From Mariniphaga sp041686935 (GTDB lineage Bacteria > Bacteroidota > Bacteroidia > Bacteroidales > Prolixibacteraceae): a stretch of DNA of 64,000 nucleotides. Positions 17,522 to 24,909 of this stretch are shown here, piece by piece (the first letter of the stretch is position 1; each line of letters starts with the position of its first letter). The notes under the pieces are model-generated. The model was not told the DNA's origin and made no database searches. It worked only from the letters and a program-made list of their open reading frames with translations. The stretch is taken from the NCBI GenBank assembly GCA_041686935.1, contig JAWLCW010000021.1, positions 49,647-113,646 on the forward strand, written 5' to 3'. Position numbers and translations under genes: made by a program.

Positions 17522-18823
17522 ATGAAAGAGAAAATAAGTGTTTTCTGGTTTCGCCGCGACTTGCGTTTGCACGATAACCATGCACTTTTTCGGGCACTGA
17601 TATCGGGTAATCCCGTGTTACCGGTTTTTATTTTCGATACGGAAATTCTGGACAGGCTGAGTACAAAAACCGATGCTCGCATTTCGTTTATTTATGCTGA
17701 AATTCAGAAAATTAAAACGGAACTGGAAAAATTAGGAAGCTCGCTGAAAATTTTTTACACAAAACCATCCGGTGCATTTCGGGATCTAACCGATCAATAT
17801 CAAATTCAATCTGTATTTGCCAACAAAGATTACGAACCTTATGCTAAAGAACGCGATAATGAAGTAGTGGAATTATTGGAAAAGAAAGACATACCATTTA
17901 ATCTGTATAAAGACCAGGTAATTTTCGAGGAAAAGGAAGTGTTAAAAGACGACGGCACACCTTACACCGTTTTTACACCTTACAGCAAAAAGTGGAAACA
18001 GGTTTTTAATGAAACTGAAATTCAGTATTTTCCGTCCGAAAAAATACAGGAGAACTTTATAAAAACAAAGCCGTTTTCTTTTCCTCAACTAAAAGAATTG
18101 GGATTTGAAAAAAGTTCTATCGAAATTTCACCATTTGAAATTTCAGAAGAGATCATCCGAAATTATGCCGAAAACCGCGATCTCCCGGCCATTAAAGGAA
18201 CAACGCGGCTTGGCGTTCATTTGCGGTTTGGAACTTTAAGTATTCGTGAGCTTACCCGAAAAGCGATGGATTGGTCGGAAACTTTTCTGAATGAACTGAT
18301 TTGGCGAAACTTTTTCAGTACTATTTTGTGGCATTTCCCACAGTTGGTTGACAAGGCTTTCAAACCAAAATACGATTTTATCCAGTGGCGAAACAACGAA
18401 AAAGAGTTCGAACGCTGGTGCAACGGAGAAACCGGTTATCCCATGGTGGACGCCGGCATGCGCGAACTCAACGAAACCGGATTTATGCACAACCGGGTTC
18501 GCATGGTAACAGCCAGTTTTTTAACCAAACACCTGCTCATCGACTGGCGGTGGGGCGAAGCGTATTTTGCCGAAAAGCTGCTCGATTATGAACTGGCCTC
18601 CAATAACGGCAACTGGCAGTGGGCTGCCGGTACCGGTTGCGATGCAGCGCCCTATTTCCGCATTTTTAATCCCGAAAGTCAGCAGAAAAAGTTCGACCAT
18701 AAAGGAGATTACATCCGGAAATGGATCCCTGAAACTGGAACGGTTAAATATCCGCAACCCATGGTGGAACATAAGTTTGCGCGGGAAAGGGCATTGAAAG
18801 TTTACAAGGTTGCATTGCAATAA
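17522..18823 (+). CDS. phrB: Deoxyribodipyrimidine photolyase
   Basis: 433-aa photolyase/cryptochrome family protein that repairs UV-made pyrimidine dimers with blue light. The N-terminal antenna-binding domain starts FWFRRDLRLHDNHALF. The C-terminal FAD-binding domain shows GTTRLGVHLRFGTLSIREL, NELIWRNFF, YPMVDAGMRELNETGFMHNR and NNGNWQWAAGTGCDAAPYFR, the last being the FAD and electron-transfer region of class I CPD photolyases. Its length is normal. It follows a GPP34 gene by 15 bp. A CarH-like light-sensing regulator lies elsewhere in this window, but no operator is visible here. Confidence 0.95.
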   Translation: MKEKISVFWFRRDLRLHDNHALFRALISGNPVLPVFIFDTEILDRLSTKTDARISFIYAEIQKIKTELEKLGSSLKIFYTKPSGAFRDLTDQYQIQSVFANKDYEPYAKERDNEVVELLEKKDIPFNLYKDQVIFEEKEVLKDDGTPYTVFTPYSKKWKQVFNETEIQYFPSEKIQENFIKTKPFSFPQLKELGFEKSSIEISPFEISEEIIRNYAENRDLPAIKGTTRLGVHLRFGTLSIRELTRKAMDWSETFLNELIWRNFFSTILWHFPQLVDKAFKPKYDFIQWRNNEKEFERWCNGETGYPMVDAGMRELNETGFMHNRVRMVTASFLTKHLLIDWRWGEAYFAEKLLDYELASNNGNWQWAAGTGCDAAPYFRIFNPESQQKKFDHKGDYIRKWIPETGTVKYPQPMVEHKFARERALKVYKVALQ

Positions 18824-18859
18824 GCTTTATTTTTATTAAGCGTCATTTAATAAAATATG

Positions 18860-18867
18860 TATTTTTG
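18860..18867 (+). promoter_or_regulatory. Isolated promoter-like -7 element
   Basis: TATTTTTG followed by T lies 37 bp after the photolyase stop and points toward the convergent glutathione peroxidase gene. The ATG at 18894 that follows opens a 60-codon frame that runs into the antisense strand of the peroxidase. I do not accept it as a gene, and the element may be chance in AT-rich DNA. Confidence 0.2.
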
Positions 18868-18957
18868 TTGGGTGTTGCCTAATAACTTTTGAAATGATAG
18901 ATAAACTAAAAAGAGTTATTTCTTTTATGGTACGAAATGTTGAACGAATCGGAGCCG

Positions 18958-19503
18958 CTATAATCCTTCCTCCAGCCATTCAATTATCCGCCTGTTTTGC
19001 GGTCCCGTTATGGGCGAAAGCGATTCAATCACCTGTCCTTCTTCATCTATCAGAAATTTTTGAAAATTCCAGATAACTTTGGCATCGAGCGTGCCGTTTT
19101 CTTCGCTGCTGGTCAGCCATTTGTAAACCGGGTGCATATCGTCGCCTTTAATGGATATTTTTTCCATCAATAAAAAACTAACATCGTATTTTTGGGTGCA
19201 AAATTCCAGAATTTGTTCGTTGGTGCCGGGTTCCTGGCTGCCAAAATCGTTGGAAGGAAATGCAATAATTTCAAAATCATCGCCACCGTATTCTTCGTAT
19301 AATTCCTGCATTTTTCTGAATTGCGGAGTAAGCGAACATTCGGTTGCGGTATTTACAATTAAAACTTTTTTCCCTTTCAATGTTGAAAAATCAAGAATTT
19401 CGCCGGAAATGGTGAGGGCACTAAAATCATGCAGGGTTTTTTGTGCAAAAACCAGGTTGGATAAAAAAAGAAAAAAAACAAAAATATGATGTCTTTTCAA
19501 CAT
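18958..19503 (-). CDS. Glutathione peroxidase family thiol peroxidase, exported
   Basis: 181-aa peroxidase of the GPx fold. A signal peptide (HHIFVFFLFLSNLVFAQ) precedes the domain, so it likely acts in the periplasm. The peroxidatic residue is Cys56 in VNTATECSLTPQF, the Gln of the catalytic tetrad is in FPSNDFGSQEPG (about 89), and the Trp is in VIWNFQKFLID. Bacterial members usually use thioredoxin rather than glutathione. It is convergent with the photolyase gene and divergent from dnaX. The fold assignment is firm, the export inferred. Confidence 0.93.
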   Translation of the reverse strand: MLKRHHIFVFFLFLSNLVFAQKTLHDFSALTISGEILDFSTLKGKKVLIVNTATECSLTPQFRKMQELYEEYGGDDFEIIAFPSNDFGSQEPGTNEQILEFCTQKYDVSFLLMEKISIKGDDMHPVYKWLTSSEENGTLDAKVIWNFQKFLIDEEGQVIESLSPITGPQNRRIIEWLEEGL

Positions 19504-19584
19504 GATTGAACAATTTAAAATGCCGGGGGAAAATTAGTTAAAGTTTACATTCTGAAAAAGGAATTACCGGCTTTGTTAATAAGT

Positions 19585-19618
19585 TTTGCCGGGAAAAAAT
19601 CAGAAATGTTTATCTTTG
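19585..19618 (+). promoter_or_regulatory. Candidate dnaX promoter
   Basis: TTTG at 19585-19588 and TATCTTTG at 19611-19618 match the Bacteroidota -33 and -7 boxes, spaced 22 bp apart. The start codon lies 29 bp after the -7 box. Confidence 0.5.
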
Positions 19619-19646
19619 GCTCACGGAGAAAGACCGCAGAAAAAAT

Positions 19647-20750
19647 ATGGAAAATTTTATTGTTTCAGCACGAAAATACAGGCCCGATTCATTCGATACG
19701 GTGGTGGCGCAATCGTCCATTACAACCACGTTAAAAAATGCCATTAAAAACAATCAGCTGGCACATGCTTACCTGTTTTGTGGTCCGCGCGGTGTGGGAA
19801 AAACCACCTGTGCGCGCATTTTTGCCAAAACCATAAACTGCTCCAACCTTTCTCCGGAAGTGGAAGCCTGTAACGAGTGTGAATCCTGTAAGGCATTCAA
19901 TACCAGTCGTTCATTTAATATTCATGAACTGGATGCGGCCTCCAATAATTCGGTTGACGACATCAGAGTATTAATCGACCAGGTTCGGATTCCTCCGCAG
20001 GTAGGCAAATACAGCGTGTATATCATCGACGAGGTTCACATGCTTTCTTCTCAGGCATTTAATGCATTTCTGAAAACGCTGGAAGAGCCGCCGAAGCACG
20101 CCATTTTTATTCTGGCCACTACCGAAAAACATAAAATCATCCCAACCATTTTGTCGCGTTGCCAGATTTTCGACTTTAACCGGATAGGCATTTCAGATAT
20201 TGCGGGTCATCTGGAATATGTGGCCCAAAATGAAGGTGTAAAAATTGAAAAGGAGGCGCTGAACATTATTGCCCAAAAAGCCGACGGCGCCATGCGCGAC
20301 GCACTTTCTATTTTCGACCAGATCGTCAGTTTTTCCGGAAAAGAAATTACCTACCAGGATGTAATATCGAATTTGAATGTGCTCGATTACGATTACTATT
20401 TCAGACTGGTTGAGCATTTTCTGAAAAATGAAGTCCCCGATGTGCTGATGATTTTCGACGATATTCTGAATCACGGATTCGACGGGCACCATTTTATAAC
20501 CGGACTGAGCAGCCACCTGCGCAACCTGCTGGTTTGTAAAGACCCGGTTACCGTGCAGTTGCTCGAAGTGGGCGGCGAAATTAAGGAACGCTACAAAGTA
20601 CAGGCTTCGGTTTGCAACAGCGATTTTTTACTGAAAGCACTTGAAATCAGTAATGAATGTGACATGCAGTACAAAATCAGCCAAAACAAACGGCTGCTGG
20701 TTGAACTGGCTCTTGTGCGGATAGCCCAACTAACCTTAAAAAAAAAATAG
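19647..20750 (+). CDS. dnaX: DNA polymerase III clamp-loader subunit DnaX, short (gamma-like) frame
   Basis: 367-aa AAA+ clamp-loader ATPase. The Walker A motif is GPRGVGKTTCAR (46-57), the zinc-binding cysteines are at 65, 75, 78 and 81 (EACNECESC), Walker B is DEVHMLS (128-134), and sensor 1 lies in ILATTEKHKIIPTILSRCQ. The collar domain III follows. The frame stops at TAG directly after an A10 run (20738-20747), just where domain III ends. The coding sense resumes in the -1 frame. The product of this frame therefore resembles gamma, which loads the sliding clamp but lacks the polymerase and helicase contacts of tau. Confidence 0.93.
   Translation: MENFIVSARKYRPDSFDTVVAQSSITTTLKNAIKNNQLAHAYLFCGPRGVGKTTCARIFAKTINCSNLSPEVEACNECESCKAFNTSRSFNIHELDAASNNSVDDIRVLIDQVRIPPQVGKYSVYIIDEVHMLSSQAFNAFLKTLEEPPKHAIFILATTEKHKIIPTILSRCQIFDFNRIGISDIAGHLEYVAQNEGVKIEKEALNIIAQKADGAMRDALSIFDQIVSFSGKEITYQDVISNLNVLDYDYYFRLVEHFLKNEVPDVLMIFDDILNHGFDGHHFITGLSSHLRNLLVCKDPVTVQLLEVGGEIKERYKVQASVCNSDFLLKALEISNECDMQYKISQNKRLLVELALVRIAQLTLKKK
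20738..20747 (+). other. A10 slippage site inside dnaX
   Basis: Ten consecutive A precede the TAG stop of the short dnaX frame (TTA AAA AAA AAA TAG). Adding one A to the transcript, or a -1 ribosomal shift, moves reading into the frame that codes for the tau-like tail. No strong Shine-Dalgarno stimulator or stable downstream hairpin is seen, which favours transcriptional slippage over ribosomal frameshifting, if it is not a sequencing error. Confidence 0.6.
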
Positions 20751-21355
20751 CTGACGGTGAGGAACATGAGGATATTTTACAGCCGATATTTTCTGATAAT
20801 TCCGGAAAAACAGAAGAAAAACAAGCAATAAACCAGAAATCCCAGCCTGCAAAAATACCCGAAACAAAAAAAACAGTAAGACGTTTGTCGCTTCAAATGA
20901 AAGGGCCTTCAATTAAAGATGCATTGGCCGGGAATCTGGGAGAGGAGAAACTCACTGCAAAAGAACAGCACGAAATTTACACACGTGCAGGTGAAACAAA
21001 AGATTTTACAACTGATATCCTTAAAACGAAATGGGAAGAATTTGTTCTTCGTTTGAACGATCGGCCGAATTTACAATCTACCTTATCGCATGTTCCGCAA
21101 CTTGAACCAAATTATCAGCTCATTCTTGATATTGATAATTCGGTTCAGGACGATTTAATTAATACCATTAAACCTGAATTGGTTTCCTGGTTGCGAAAGG
21201 AACTGGAAAATTCAAAAATTCAGTTGATTACCCGCATAACAGAAACTGAAAAGGAGAAAATTATCTATTCCGATTCAGAAAAATACATGGAAATGCTGAA
21301 GAAAAACCCGAAACTTGAACTGTTGAAACAAAAATTCAAACTCGATTTCGAGTAG
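20747..21355 (+). CDS. dnaX: DnaX tau-like C-terminal part in the -1 frame
   Basis: Reading in the -1 frame from the A10 run gives about 202 aa with no stop: a charged linker (IADGEEHEDILQPIF, then a Lys/Gln/Pro-rich stretch to about 20880) and a folded C-terminal domain with KTKWEEFVLRLNDRPNLQST, LDIDNSVQDDLI and KKNPKLELLKQKFKLDFE. That is the layout of the tail of Bacteroidota DnaX. The long product would be about 569 aa. Independent starts exist at TTG 20885 and ATG 20897, but nothing like a ribosome binding site supports them, so expression as an extension is likelier. Confidence 0.8.
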   Translation: MADGEEHEDILQPIFSDNSGKTEEKQAINQKSQPAKIPETKKTVRRLSLQMKGPSIKDALAGNLGEEKLTAKEQHEIYTRAGETKDFTTDILKTKWEEFVLRLNDRPNLQSTLSHVPQLEPNYQLILDIDNSVQDDLINTIKPELVSWLRKELENSKIQLITRITETEKEKIIYSDSEKYMEMLKKNPKLELLKQKFKLDFE

Positions 21356-21372
21356 TTTACTAATTTATCTTG

Positions 21373-22008
21373 CTAAGGTGCCAATCTTTTTATGTTCCAG
21401 TGGTCATTTGTTTTTTCATATAAAATCCGGTCGTGCAAACGTTTTGGACGACCTTGCCAGAATTCTATTTTTTGCGGAATAACCCTGTACCCTCCCCAAA
21501 ACGGGGGAAGCGCCGGCTCCTGGTTTTGAAATTTCCGGCAATATTCATCAAACCGGTTTTCCAGGTACAAACGCGAGGGTATTTCCATGCTTTGTTCTGA
21601 TGCCCAGGCTCCAATTCTGCTTTCAAGGGGTCTTGAATTAAAATAATTTTCCGAGATTTCCGAGCTTGTTCTTTCAGCAAATCCTGAAATATGCACTTGC
21701 CTTTCAAGCAAAGACCAGAAGAAATGCAAGCCTACTAAATTGTTCCGGGCAATTGCCTTCCCTTTTTCAGAATCGTAATTTGTAAAAAAAATAAAGCCAT
21801 TTTCATCAAATAATTTTAGAAGTACAATTCTTGAATGTGGGAAACCATCTGTTCCGACGGTAGCCAGCGACATGGCTGTGGGCTCTTTTTCGCCGGACTC
21901 AATGGCATCATTCAGCCATAAATCGAACTGTTTAAAAGGGTTTTTTTTAACGTTTTTTCGTGTTAAACCCGAAAGGATATATTCATTTCTAATGGAGTCA
22001 ATTTTCAT
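21373..22008 (-). CDS. pdxH: Pyridoxamine 5'-phosphate oxidase
   Basis: 211-aa FMN flavoenzyme that oxidises pyridoxine or pyridoxamine phosphate to pyridoxal 5'-phosphate, the cofactor of for example the threonine aldolase in this window. Conserved segments are MSLATVGTDGFPHSRIVLLK (FMN binding), FFTNYDSEKGKAIARN, LLERQVHISGFAER and the C-terminal EFWQGRPKRLHDR that contacts the substrate. Length is standard. It stands alone and is convergent with dnaX. Confidence 0.97.
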   Translation of the reverse strand: MKIDSIRNEYILSGLTRKNVKKNPFKQFDLWLNDAIESGEKEPTAMSLATVGTDGFPHSRIVLLKLFDENGFIFFTNYDSEKGKAIARNNLVGLHFFWSLLERQVHISGFAERTSSEISENYFNSRPLESRIGAWASEQSMEIPSRLYLENRFDEYCRKFQNQEPALPPFWGGYRVIPQKIEFWQGRPKRLHDRILYEKTNDHWNIKRLAP

Positions 22009-22168
22009 ATTGTCTGCTATATTTATTCATGGCCCTTTTGTGATACTTTATTTAACCACTTATAAATCAAAAATAAATGATTTGCCAAACCTATGAACAT
22101 TTTTTCAGGCCCAAATGTTTTTTTAAGGAGTTGGAAGTATTTTATTGAAAAATTTTAATTTTATAGCT

Positions 22169-22771
22169 ATGAAAAAATTATTGGTGTTTTTAATGGTAGT
22201 TTCTTTTATGCCGGCAATGGCCGTTATCGGAACCATTGGCATTGGTAGCAAAGCATCTTTAACCGATGTAAAAATGCTCGGTGTTTCGGGAGAAAAGTTT
22301 TCAATGGCTGATGCAGCCAAAGAAAACGGACTTCTGGTTATGTTCTCAAGCAATACATGTCCGTTTGTGATCGCATGGGAAGAAAGGTACATTGAACTAA
22401 AAAACTGGGCAGACAGGCATAACGTTGGGATGATTGTTTTGAATTCAAATTACAACAACCGCAACGGGGTTGACTCATTCGACGAAATGAAGAAGCGTGC
22501 CCGCGAACAAAATTACAACTTTCATTATGTAGTTGACGAAGAAAGCAAAATTGCCAATGCTTTTGGCGGACAAACTACCCCGCATGTGTTTTTGTTCGAT
22601 AAAAACATGGAGCTTGTTTACAAAGGTGCTATTGACGACAATTACAAAAGTGCTAAAGATGTAAAACAAGCTTATGCAAAAGATGCCGTAGCAAGTGTAG
22701 CAAATGGCCGGAAAGTTGCTGTTGCAGAAACAAAACCGGTTGGATGCAGCATTAAAAGAAAGATAAATTAA
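22169..22771 (+). CDS. Exported thioredoxin-fold (redoxin) protein with a single cysteine site
   Basis: 201-aa AhpC/TSA-like protein. The start at ATG 22169 gives the signal peptide MKKLLVFLMVVSFMPAMA; a TTG eight codons earlier is less likely. The active site reads FSSNTCPFVIAWEERY, so only one cysteine stands where thioredoxins have CxxC, as in peroxiredoxin-like redoxins. The fold continues with VVDEESKIANAFGGQTTPHVFLFD, including the cis-Pro TTP. A second cysteine lies near the C-terminus (VGCSIKRK) and may resolve it. Location periplasmic. Substrate unknown. Confidence 0.85.
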   Translation: MKKLLVFLMVVSFMPAMAVIGTIGIGSKASLTDVKMLGVSGEKFSMADAAKENGLLVMFSSNTCPFVIAWEERYIELKNWADRHNVGMIVLNSNYNNRNGVDSFDEMKKRAREQNYNFHYVVDEESKIANAFGGQTTPHVFLFDKNMELVYKGAIDDNYKSAKDVKQAYAKDAVASVANGRKVAVAETKPVGCSIKRKIN

Positions 22772-22799
22772 TCGGATTTTGGCAATAAATGTAAGTTGA

Positions 22800-22827
22800 A
22801 ACCTTGCCTGCCGGCAGGGTTTTTTTA
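22800..22827 (+). terminator. Rho-independent terminator
   Basis: AACCTTGCC and GGCAGGGTT pair (one G-U) around TGCC, followed by seven T in all. It ends the redoxin transcript and touches the stop of the convergent rsmD gene. Confidence 0.82.
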
Positions 22828-23358
22828 TGCCCCAAAAAAGCTGAAGTTTACTTTACCATATTGGCGAAGCTCTTTGAATTTGTGATGATTGGCAAAGTTG
22901 TAATTTTTCGGATGTTCCAAAATCAACAATCCATTTTCTTTCAAAATTCCAGATTCAAAAACTGCATTTGGAATTTCTTTTATAAAAGGCGCATCGAATG
23001 GGGGATCGCCAAAAATAATATCGAATTTTTCCGGGCAGCTTTTCAAAAATCTGAAAACATCATCGCGAATAACATGGGCATTTGTAATTTCGAGCTTTTC
23101 AATAACCTCTCTGATAAAACGAAGGTGGTTGAAATTTTTTTCCACAAAGGTAACTTCACCGGCTTCGCGACTTATAAATTCATAACCTATGCTTCCTGTA
23201 CCCGAAAACATATCGAGAATTTTCATCCCGGAAAAATTTAAACGGTTTGCAAGAATATTGAATAGTGCCTCTTTTGCCAAATCAGTTGTTGGTCGGGCCG
23301 AAAACTTTTTATTCGGAGTAAAAATTCTGCCTTTGTATTTTCCGCTAACAATTCGCAT
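22825..23358 (-). CDS. rsmD: 16S rRNA (guanine(966)-N2)-methyltransferase RsmD
   Basis: 177-aa SAM-dependent enzyme that methylates G966 in helix 31 of 16S rRNA. The start MRIVSGKYKGRI fits the family; a GTG three codons earlier would overlap the preceding gene. The SAM site is MKILDMFSGTGSIGYEF, and the catalytic N-methylase motif is FGDPPFDAPF (DPPF in place of NPPF). The start lies 2 bp after the stop of the DUF3822 gene. This order (DUF3822 then rsmD) is common in Bacteroidota. Confidence 0.93.
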   Translation of the reverse strand: MRIVSGKYKGRIFTPNKKFSARPTTDLAKEALFNILANRLNFSGMKILDMFSGTGSIGYEFISREAGEVTFVEKNFNHLRFIREVIEKLEITNAHVIRDDVFRFLKSCPEKFDIIFGDPPFDAPFIKEIPNAVFESGILKENGLLILEHPKNYNFANHHKFKELRQYGKVNFSFFGA

Positions 23359-23360
23359 GG

Positions 23361-24179
23361 TCAACACAATGGAAAAAATTGGTGCGATTGTGCACCGAAA
23401 ATTTTAGAATTCAATTTTAGCGAAGGAGTCAGAAATTCAATATTGTCAAAAAAGTTTTGGAGTATGATAATAAGCTCAGATTCTTTTATTATTTCTCCCG
23501 AAAACAGCAGAGTTGTATTTTTAATATTTAACTGCTTCGATTTAAGAACTGAAACAATATAGTAAACAACATCATTGGGATGAGCAAATCTGTAATGGTT
23601 GGCTATCTGAAGTTTTCCATCGGCATAAAGCAGCAGATGAAAACAGTTTTTGTAAAAATGAATTGCAATGTTTTGGTCAAGGTGTTTTCCCAACTTATTT
23701 ATTTTCCGGTTAATTACTGAAACCGGATGGTAAATTGCAGAACCGGGAAATTTATTTTGAAAAACTTCTGTTAGTGAAACAGGAATGGAAAATACCAGGT
23801 TTGCAGTTTCTTCTTCCAGATAATTGTCTAAGGATTCAAAACCGGGTACTTTCCCAAAAACAAAAGATGCCAGGTTATTCTGTTTTTCGTAATCGTAAAA
23901 AACTCCAGGCACCAAAGTAAATTTATCTGAACTGTAAAGCAGTTTTGTTTCGCTGAAATTATTTTTCAGAATTTCCTGACTGTCTATCCATTCGCCAACT
24001 CTGCGCCCTAAAAAATTTACTGAACTTACAGTTGCCGGGCTGTAACAAGTTGCAAGCAGTTTGTTTTCAGATTGCTGAATAACAGAAAAAGAAAATCCAT
24101 CCAGGCTTACCTGGATGGATAACTTATATTCTTTCGTCCGGTAAATATCGAAATCCGGGTCTGTTTTCAGAAAAACCAT
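23361..24179 (-). CDS. DUF3822 family protein
   Basis: 272-aa protein of the Bacteroidota-specific family DUF3822. The structure looks like an actin/ASKHA-type fold: N-terminal beta-rich part (LSIQVSLDGFSFSVIQQ), then central IAIHFYKNCFHLLLYADGKLQ. No signal peptide or membrane helix is present. It is directly upstream of rsmD (2 bp) and 5 bp downstream of a membrane-anchored protein, so the three form an operon. The conserved link to rsmD hints at ribosome assembly, but the role is unknown. Confidence 0.83.
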   Translation of the reverse strand: MVFLKTDPDFDIYRTKEYKLSIQVSLDGFSFSVIQQSENKLLATCYSPATVSSVNFLGRRVGEWIDSQEILKNNFSETKLLYSSDKFTLVPGVFYDYEKQNNLASFVFGKVPGFESLDNYLEEETANLVFSIPVSLTEVFQNKFPGSAIYHPVSVINRKINKLGKHLDQNIAIHFYKNCFHLLLYADGKLQIANHYRFAHPNDVVYYIVSVLKSKQLNIKNTTLLFSGEIIKESELIIILQNFFDNIEFLTPSLKLNSKIFGAQSHQFFPLC

Positions 24180-24184
24180 TTTAT

Positions 24185-24817
24185 TTATTCCCAGTTACCG
24201 GAATTGTTCACTGCTTCGGTAAGTGATCCCACTTTTAGTCCGGGGTATCTTTCATTTAGCCTTCTCTGTTCATTCATGTTAATAACATATTGCCTGTCGA
24301 GACCCCTTAAAACAATATTGTTATGAGCTTTTACCTCAAAAACAGGAACTTTAATTCCTGAACCTGTAGTAATTATGTTGGCTCCCAAAGTAAATTCGGC
24401 AACCGTATCGGGTACCGGAATGTACCTTAATCTGTCAGGGTTAAAAGATTTTCCAAAAACCGTTTCAAGGACACTTTCCCTAATGGTATCACGAATAATC
24501 AACCCTTCGCGCATAGCTCTTCTTTCTGTGAGGCCGGCTTCAATCATGCTGTCGGTTAATTCACCTATTTTTCGTACATTCCTTAATGAATCGTATTTTA
24601 CAAAGTTTATCAGGGTGTCCCAGCTTCCGGTAAAACGGCCGTAAACATCTCTGTAAGCCAGTTGGGCTTTACGGATTTCTTTCAACCGTTCAATGGTGGC
24701 ATCATACCGCGCATTTTTTGCTTTTTCGAATTCAATAGGATTCTGAATACCCTTGTAAATAAAATAGGATAACACAATCGCAACAACAACAAGTAAAATC
24801 TGAATAATGGTTCTCAT
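24185..24817 (-). CDS. Membrane-anchored protein of unknown function
   Basis: 210 aa from the preferred start (MRTIIQILLVVVAIVLSYF); a longer frame begins 13 codons earlier, but that reaches into the promoter-like element. One N-terminal transmembrane helix is followed by a helical region (FEKAKNARYDATIERLKEIR) and a conserved-looking YRDVYGRFTGSWDTLINFV, which recalls pilin-like or GldM-type periplasmic proteins without being either. I do not recognise a named family. It heads the operon with DUF3822 and rsmD. Confidence 0.7.
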   Translation of the reverse strand: MRTIIQILLVVVAIVLSYFIYKGIQNPIEFEKAKNARYDATIERLKEIRKAQLAYRDVYGRFTGSWDTLINFVKYDSLRNVRKIGELTDSMIEAGLTERRAMREGLIIRDTIRESVLETVFGKSFNPDRLRYIPVPDTVAEFTLGANIITTGSGIKVPVFEVKAHNNIVLRGLDRQYVINMNEQRRLNERYPGLKVGSLTEAVNNSGNWE

Positions 24818-24853
24818 CTTTATAGTTTTAAATAAGATTATTGTCGATGCTTG

Positions 24854-24861
24854 CAAAATTA
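24854..24861 (-). promoter_or_regulatory. Candidate -7 element of the DUF3822-rsmD operon
   Basis: TAATTTTG on the minus strand fits TAnnTTTG, followed by C, and lies 37 bp upstream of the first gene's start codon. Confidence 0.4.
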
Positions 24862-24909
24862 TAAAAAAAAATAAATTAAGTTCCTTTGCACTTTGTTATT
24901 TTAGCAGCT

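Noticed and set aside
18894..19076. 60-codon plus-strand frame starting MIDKLKRVISFMVRN after a promoter-like box
   Set aside because: It runs antisense through the 3' end of the glutathione peroxidase gene; no family match, and the sense gene explains the sequence. The first 22 codons alone are too little to call a gene.
20750..20790. Stem-loop downstream of the dnaX A10 run as a frameshift stimulator
   Set aside because: Only a 4-bp GCTG/CAGC pairing with a long loop was found, too weak to support ribosomal frameshifting.
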